In this document: positions 60,790 through 64,000 of the stretch, one piece after another
Position numbering within the stretch: position 1 is the first letter of the stretch
Layout of the letters: each line of letters starts with the position of its first letter
Notes under the pieces: model-generated
The model's database searches: none
What the model was told of the DNA's origin: nothing
The model's input: only the letters and a program-made list of their open reading frames with translations
Source of the DNA: Streptomyces sp. SDr-06
GTDB lineage: Bacteria > Actinomycetota > Actinomycetes > Streptomycetales > Streptomycetaceae
Reading direction: 5' to 3'
Assembly: GCF_003324565.1 (NCBI RefSeq)
Contig: NZ_QOLA01000014.1
Coordinates: forward strand, 143,719 to 207,718
DNA: 64,000 nucleotides
Made by a program: the position numbers and the translations under genes

Positions 60790-61314
60790 ATGACTGATCT
60801 TCCGGGCAAGCCGACCTCGGCCTCCCGAACCACCCTGAGCCACATCATGACCACCCATGACACCAACCTCCTGGGCACGGTGCACGGCGGAGTGATCATG
60901 AAGCTGGTGGACGACGCCGCGGGCGCGGTGGCCGGGCGCCACTCGGGCGGCCCGGCCGTCACCGCCTCCATGGACGAGATGGCGTTCCTGATGCCGGTCA
61001 GGGTCGGCGACCTGGTGCATGTGAAGGCGCAGGTCAACTGGACGGGACGGTCCTCGATGGAGGTCGGCGTGCGGGTGCTCGCCGAGCGCTGGAACGAGTC
61101 GACCCCGGCCCAGCAGGTGGGCTCGGCCTACCTGGTCTTCGCGGCAGTCGACGCCGACGGCAAGCCCCGCCGGGTGCCGCCGGTGCTCCCGGAGACCGAG
61201 CGCGACGAGCGCCGCTACCAGGAGGCCCAGATCCGCCGCACCCACCGGCTCGCCCGGCGCCGCGCGATCATGGACCTGCGCGAGAAGCGGGCCGCGGAGG
61301 GCCTGGACGACTGA
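60790..61314 (+). CDS. Acyl-CoA thioesterase (hotdog fold)
   Basis: The 174-residue YciA/BACH-type thioesterase hydrolyses acyl-CoA to free acid. It has the hotdog signature TNLLGTVHGGVIMKLVDDAA and ASMDEMAFLMPVRVGDLVHV, plus a charged C-terminal helix (RRYQEAQIRRTHRLARRRAI). ATG 60790 gives the usual MTDLPG-type start; GTG 60781 is possible. TAAAGT at 60776-60781 could be a -10, making the transcript nearly leaderless. It stands alone between two LCP genes on the other strand, and converges on the second. Confidence 0.85.
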   Translation: MTDLPGKPTSASRTTLSHIMTTHDTNLLGTVHGGVIMKLVDDAAGAVAGRHSGGPAVTASMDEMAFLMPVRVGDLVHVKAQVNWTGRSSMEVGVRVLAERWNESTPAQQVGSAYLVFAAVDADGKPRRVPPVLPETERDERRYQEAQIRRTHRLARRRAIMDLREKRAAEGLDD

Positions 61315-61342
61315 GCGGTCCGCGGGTGGTGCCGCTGGGGCG

Positions 61343-62869
61343 TCAGGGGCAGACCACCTGGTCGCCGGTGACCGTGCCGAAGTCGCCCTGCGGCTGCTCC
61401 TCGGCCCGGACCGGGACCACGTCCTTGAAGTCGGCGCCCGCCGTCACCTTCATCGTGGCGCCGAGCCCCTTGACCGGGCGCAGCTCGCTGCCCGGCAGGG
61501 CGATGGCGAGCGACCTCGCCGAGCGGTCCCAGCGCGGGTCGTACTCGATCAGCGTGCGGCGCATGTCGAGGTTGGCGCTCGGCTGGGGGGAGCCGCTGGT
61601 CCGGAAGCCCGTGGCGTGCAGCGCGTCGTCCACGCGGCGGCCGAGCCCGTCGGTGCGGGTCCCGTTGTAGACCTGCACCCTGATCTGCTCGGGGGCGACC
61701 TCGACGATCGCGCCGGGGCCCCTGCGCGGGGGCTTGGCGTCCTTGACGGCCGGCTGCGGCGCGGGCTTCGGCGGGGCGTGCGGGGCCAGCGGCTTGTCCT
61801 CGCGCAGCAGCTGGAACAGCTTCTTCGCCTTGGCGTCGTCCCACTTCACGGTCGAGCCGATGCCCTTGACGGGGAAGCTCAGCTGCCCCAGCGGCACCGT
61901 CGTGAAGTCCGACGACGAGGGCGAGAACCCCTTCATCGCGGAGCTGAAGCTCAGCATCTCCTCGACCCCGAAGCCCTCGTCGGCGCGGACCGAGGACAGC
62001 AGCGACGAGGCGACCTCGCGGAACTTCACCGGGTTCAGGAGCACCCCGTTGCTCGTCGCCTTCGCGACCAGGGCGGCCAGGAAGCGCTGCTGGCGCTGCA
62101 TCCGGCCGAGGTCGGCGGAGCCGTCGGTGTGCCGGGAGCGCACGTACTGGAGCGCCTCGCCGCCGTTCAGCTGGTGGGTGCCCGCGGCGAGGTCGATGCC
62201 GGTGTAGGAGTCCTTCATGGGGCGCGCCGTGCAGATCTGCACGCCGCCGACCACGTCGACGGTCTTCATGAAGCTGGTGAAGTCGACCTCCAGATAGTGG
62301 TCGATCTTCAGGCCGGTCATGTTCTCGATGGTGCTCACGGTGAGCGCGGGGCCGCCCTCCGCGTACGCCGCGTTCAGCTTCACCGGGTGACCCGGATGGT
62401 GCCGGCCGGTGTCCTCGTCGGTGCGCTCGGGGACCTCGGCGTAGGAGTCGCGCGGCAGGCTCACCACGCTCACCCGGTCCCGCTCCGCCGAGACGTGCAC
62501 CATCATGATCGTGTCCGTGCAGTGGCAGGGCGCCCCGCCGAGCCGGTACTTCTGCTTCTCCTCCGGCGTGATCTTGTCCCGCCCGTCGGTGCCGACCAGC
62601 AGGATGTTGGTGCCCCGGCTGCCCTGCGGCCGGTTCTTCATGTCCCGGAACGGGTCCACCCGGCCGATCCCGCCGTCCAGGCTGGTCATCACCGCGTGCC
62701 CGACCCCGCCCGCGCCGAGCACCAGCACGGACAGCGTGGTCGCGAGCCGCATGCCCCAGCGGGGGCGCTCGTCCTGCTGTCTCGCGCGCGGGTGACCGGG
62801 TCGTACGGGGCGCGGACGGGGCGGCGTGGGCACGGGGACCTCCGCGGGTGACAGGGGGATCTCGAGCAC
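61343..62869 (-). CDS. LytR-CpsA-Psr family ligase with LytR_C domain (second copy)
   Basis: The 508-residue LCP ligase has a Pro/Arg-rich N-terminus (about 1-38), one helix (about 40-62) and the LCP domain (about 85-340, TNILLVGTDGRDK, CTDTIMMVHV, VSLPRDSYAEVP, VRSRHTDGSADLGRMQRQQR). A linker (about 345-375) leads to a C-terminal LytR_C domain (about 385-490, IRVQVYNGTRTDGLGRRVDD). The CHC pair in GAPCHCTD could form a disulfide. Its role matches the first copy, so the two may use different glycopolymers. GTG 62869 is the start. Confidence 0.88.
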   Translation of the reverse strand: MLEIPLSPAEVPVPTPPRPRPVRPGHPRARQQDERPRWGMRLATTLSVLVLGAGGVGHAVMTSLDGGIGRVDPFRDMKNRPQGSRGTNILLVGTDGRDKITPEEKQKYRLGGAPCHCTDTIMMVHVSAERDRVSVVSLPRDSYAEVPERTDEDTGRHHPGHPVKLNAAYAEGGPALTVSTIENMTGLKIDHYLEVDFTSFMKTVDVVGGVQICTARPMKDSYTGIDLAAGTHQLNGGEALQYVRSRHTDGSADLGRMQRQQRFLAALVAKATSNGVLLNPVKFREVASSLLSSVRADEGFGVEEMLSFSSAMKGFSPSSSDFTTVPLGQLSFPVKGIGSTVKWDDAKAKKLFQLLREDKPLAPHAPPKPAPQPAVKDAKPPRRGPGAIVEVAPEQIRVQVYNGTRTDGLGRRVDDALHATGFRTSGSPQPSANLDMRRTLIEYDPRWDRSARSLAIALPGSELRPVKGLGATMKVTAGADFKDVVPVRAEEQPQGDFGTVTGDQVVCP

Positions 62870-62953
62870 CGTAGGCCCATACGATCAGCTACCCCGGGCG
62901 CCGCCCCGGCCGCCGCGCGACCGTGTCCCCCATTCGCGGTAACGTGACCACCG

Positions 62954-63970
62954 ATGAACGCCACGCCTGCTGTTTCCGTGATCATGCCGGTCCTCAATGA
63001 GGAGCGGCATCTGCGCAACTCGGTCCGTCACATCCTGGAGCAGGAGTACGCGGGCGAGATGGAGGTGGTGATCGCGCTCGGCCCGTCCACGGACCGTACC
63101 GACGAGATCGCCGCCGAGCTGGTGGCCGAGGACCCGCGGGTCCACACGGTCCCCAATCCCACCGGACGCACGCCCGCGGCCCTGAACGCCGCCATCAAGG
63201 CCTCCCGCCACCCGGTCGTGGTACGCGTCGACGGCCACGGCATGCTGTCGCCGAACTACATCGCCACCGCCGTACGCCTCCTGGAGGAGACCGGCGCGCA
63301 GAACGTCGGCGGCATCATGCACGCCGAGGGCGAGAACGCCTGGGAGGACGCGGTCGCGGCCGCGATGACCTCGAAGATCGGCGTCGGCAACGCGGCCTTC
63401 CACACGGGCGGCGCGGCCGGGCCCGCCGAGACTGTGTACCTGGGTGTCTTCCGCCGCGAGGCGCTGGAACAGCAGGGCGGCTACAACGAGGAGTTCATCC
63501 GCGCCCAGGACTGGGAGCTGAACTTTCGGATCAGGGAGGCCGGCGGTCTCATCTGGTTCTCGCCCGAGCTCAAGGTCCAGTACCGGCCCCGGCCTTCGGT
63601 GAAGGCGCTGGCCAAGCAGTACAAGGACTACGGGCGTTGGCGCCATGTGGTGGCGCGCTACCACGAGGGCTCCATCAACCTGCGCTACCTGGCCCCGCCG
63701 ACCGCCGTCTGCGCGATCGCCGCGGGCGTCGTGGTGGGCGCGCTGGTGACGCCGTGGGGCTTCGTGGTCCCGGCCGGCTACCTCGCCGCGATCACCGCGG
63801 GCTCGCTGCCCGCGGGCCGGGGCCTGTCGCTCAAGGCCCGCGCCCAGATCCCGGTGGCGCTCGCCACCATGCACATGTCCTGGGGCTACGGCTTCCTGAC
63901 CAGCCCGAAGGCGCTGGCGAAGCGGGTCATCGCCAGCCGCCGCCCGGCGGTGCGGACGACATCGGTCTGA
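62954..63970 (+). CDS. GT2-family glycosyltransferase
   Basis: The 338-residue GT-A enzyme has SVIMPVLNEERHLRNSVRHI, the nucleotide-binding VVIALGPSTDRTDE, DxD-type VRVDGHGMLSPNYI and the acceptor-side RAQDWELNFRIREAGG. It ends with two hydrophobic helices (about 240-280), as in membrane-attached transferases that act on lipid carriers. It is divergent from the second LCP gene, with 84 bp between starts, so both may serve the same wall glycopolymer. ATG 62954 has no strong ribosome site. Confidence 0.85.
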   Translation: MNATPAVSVIMPVLNEERHLRNSVRHILEQEYAGEMEVVIALGPSTDRTDEIAAELVAEDPRVHTVPNPTGRTPAALNAAIKASRHPVVVRVDGHGMLSPNYIATAVRLLEETGAQNVGGIMHAEGENAWEDAVAAAMTSKIGVGNAAFHTGGAAGPAETVYLGVFRREALEQQGGYNEEFIRAQDWELNFRIREAGGLIWFSPELKVQYRPRPSVKALAKQYKDYGRWRHVVARYHEGSINLRYLAPPTAVCAIAAGVVVGALVTPWGFVVPAGYLAAITAGSLPAGRGLSLKARAQIPVALATMHMSWGYGFLTSPKALAKRVIASRRPAVRTTSV

Positions 63971-64000
63971 GCCGGTCCGAGCGCAACACGACAGGGGCGC

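Overview
The window is chromosomal DNA from a Streptomyces or a very close relative. The signs are high GC with strong third-position GC bias, many GTG starts behind GGAGG-type ribosome sites, ATGA/GTGA stop-start overlaps, very long antisense shadow frames, a tRNA-Leu with a UAA anticodon (bldA, the tRNA for the rare TTA codon), SigB-family stress regulation and LAXTG sorting signals. Gene content and order look like a conserved core region of the Streptomyces chromosome. There is no integrase, full-size transposase, prophage or CRISPR array.

Layout, left to right. 0-7 kb: type II NADH dehydrogenase, cyclopropane fatty acid synthase, and an FtsX-type ABC exporter (ATPase plus permease). 7.1 kb: bldA. 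7.3-12.6 kb: a Bax-inhibitor-like membrane protein, a GH16-CBM6 plus GH64 beta-1,3-glucanase pair behind two tandem LacI-type palindromes, and small conserved genes. 13-17 kb: thiolase, SGNH hydrolase and cystathionine beta-synthase. 17.3-28.5 kb: an NCS1 permease split by a 35-bp palindromic element, an RpiR regulator, a LysA-like decarboxylase, and a histidine-degradation run (hutU, an M20 amidohydrolase, hutF, hutI). 28.5-29.1 kb: a degraded membrane gene or genes. 29.3-39.2 kb: a surface-glycan island (CelD-like GNAT protein, GT2 glycosyltransferase, polysaccharide deacetylase, a multi-pass membrane protein carrying the only in-frame TTA codon I found, a flippase fusion and a DegT-type aminotransferase).

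39.3-45.8 kb: a SigI-like sigma factor, divergent from an anti-anti-sigma factor and an anti-sigma kinase, followed by a surface-protein locus (LPKTG protein, DUF916-like protein, neocarzinostatin-fold protein, LAQTG protein). 45.9-56.4 kb: peptide transporter, two-component system, GtrA protein, purK-purE, an M19 dipeptidase with a paralogue that has lost its metal ligands, and UDP-glucose dehydrogenase. 56.6-64 kb: acyl-CoA dehydrogenase, an LAETG coiled-coil surface protein, two LytR-CpsA-Psr ligases flanking a thioesterase, and a GT2 glycosyltransferase.

Two themes stand out. First, much of 29-63 kb serves the cell surface: glycan synthesis, export and attachment, plus sortase-type proteins, with one gene tied to bldA and one cluster beside a stress sigma factor. 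Second, a family of short GC-rich palindromes and longer composite repeats lies in intergenic gaps. One copy sits inside the permease gene with a 6-bp target duplication, which indicates that the element can move.
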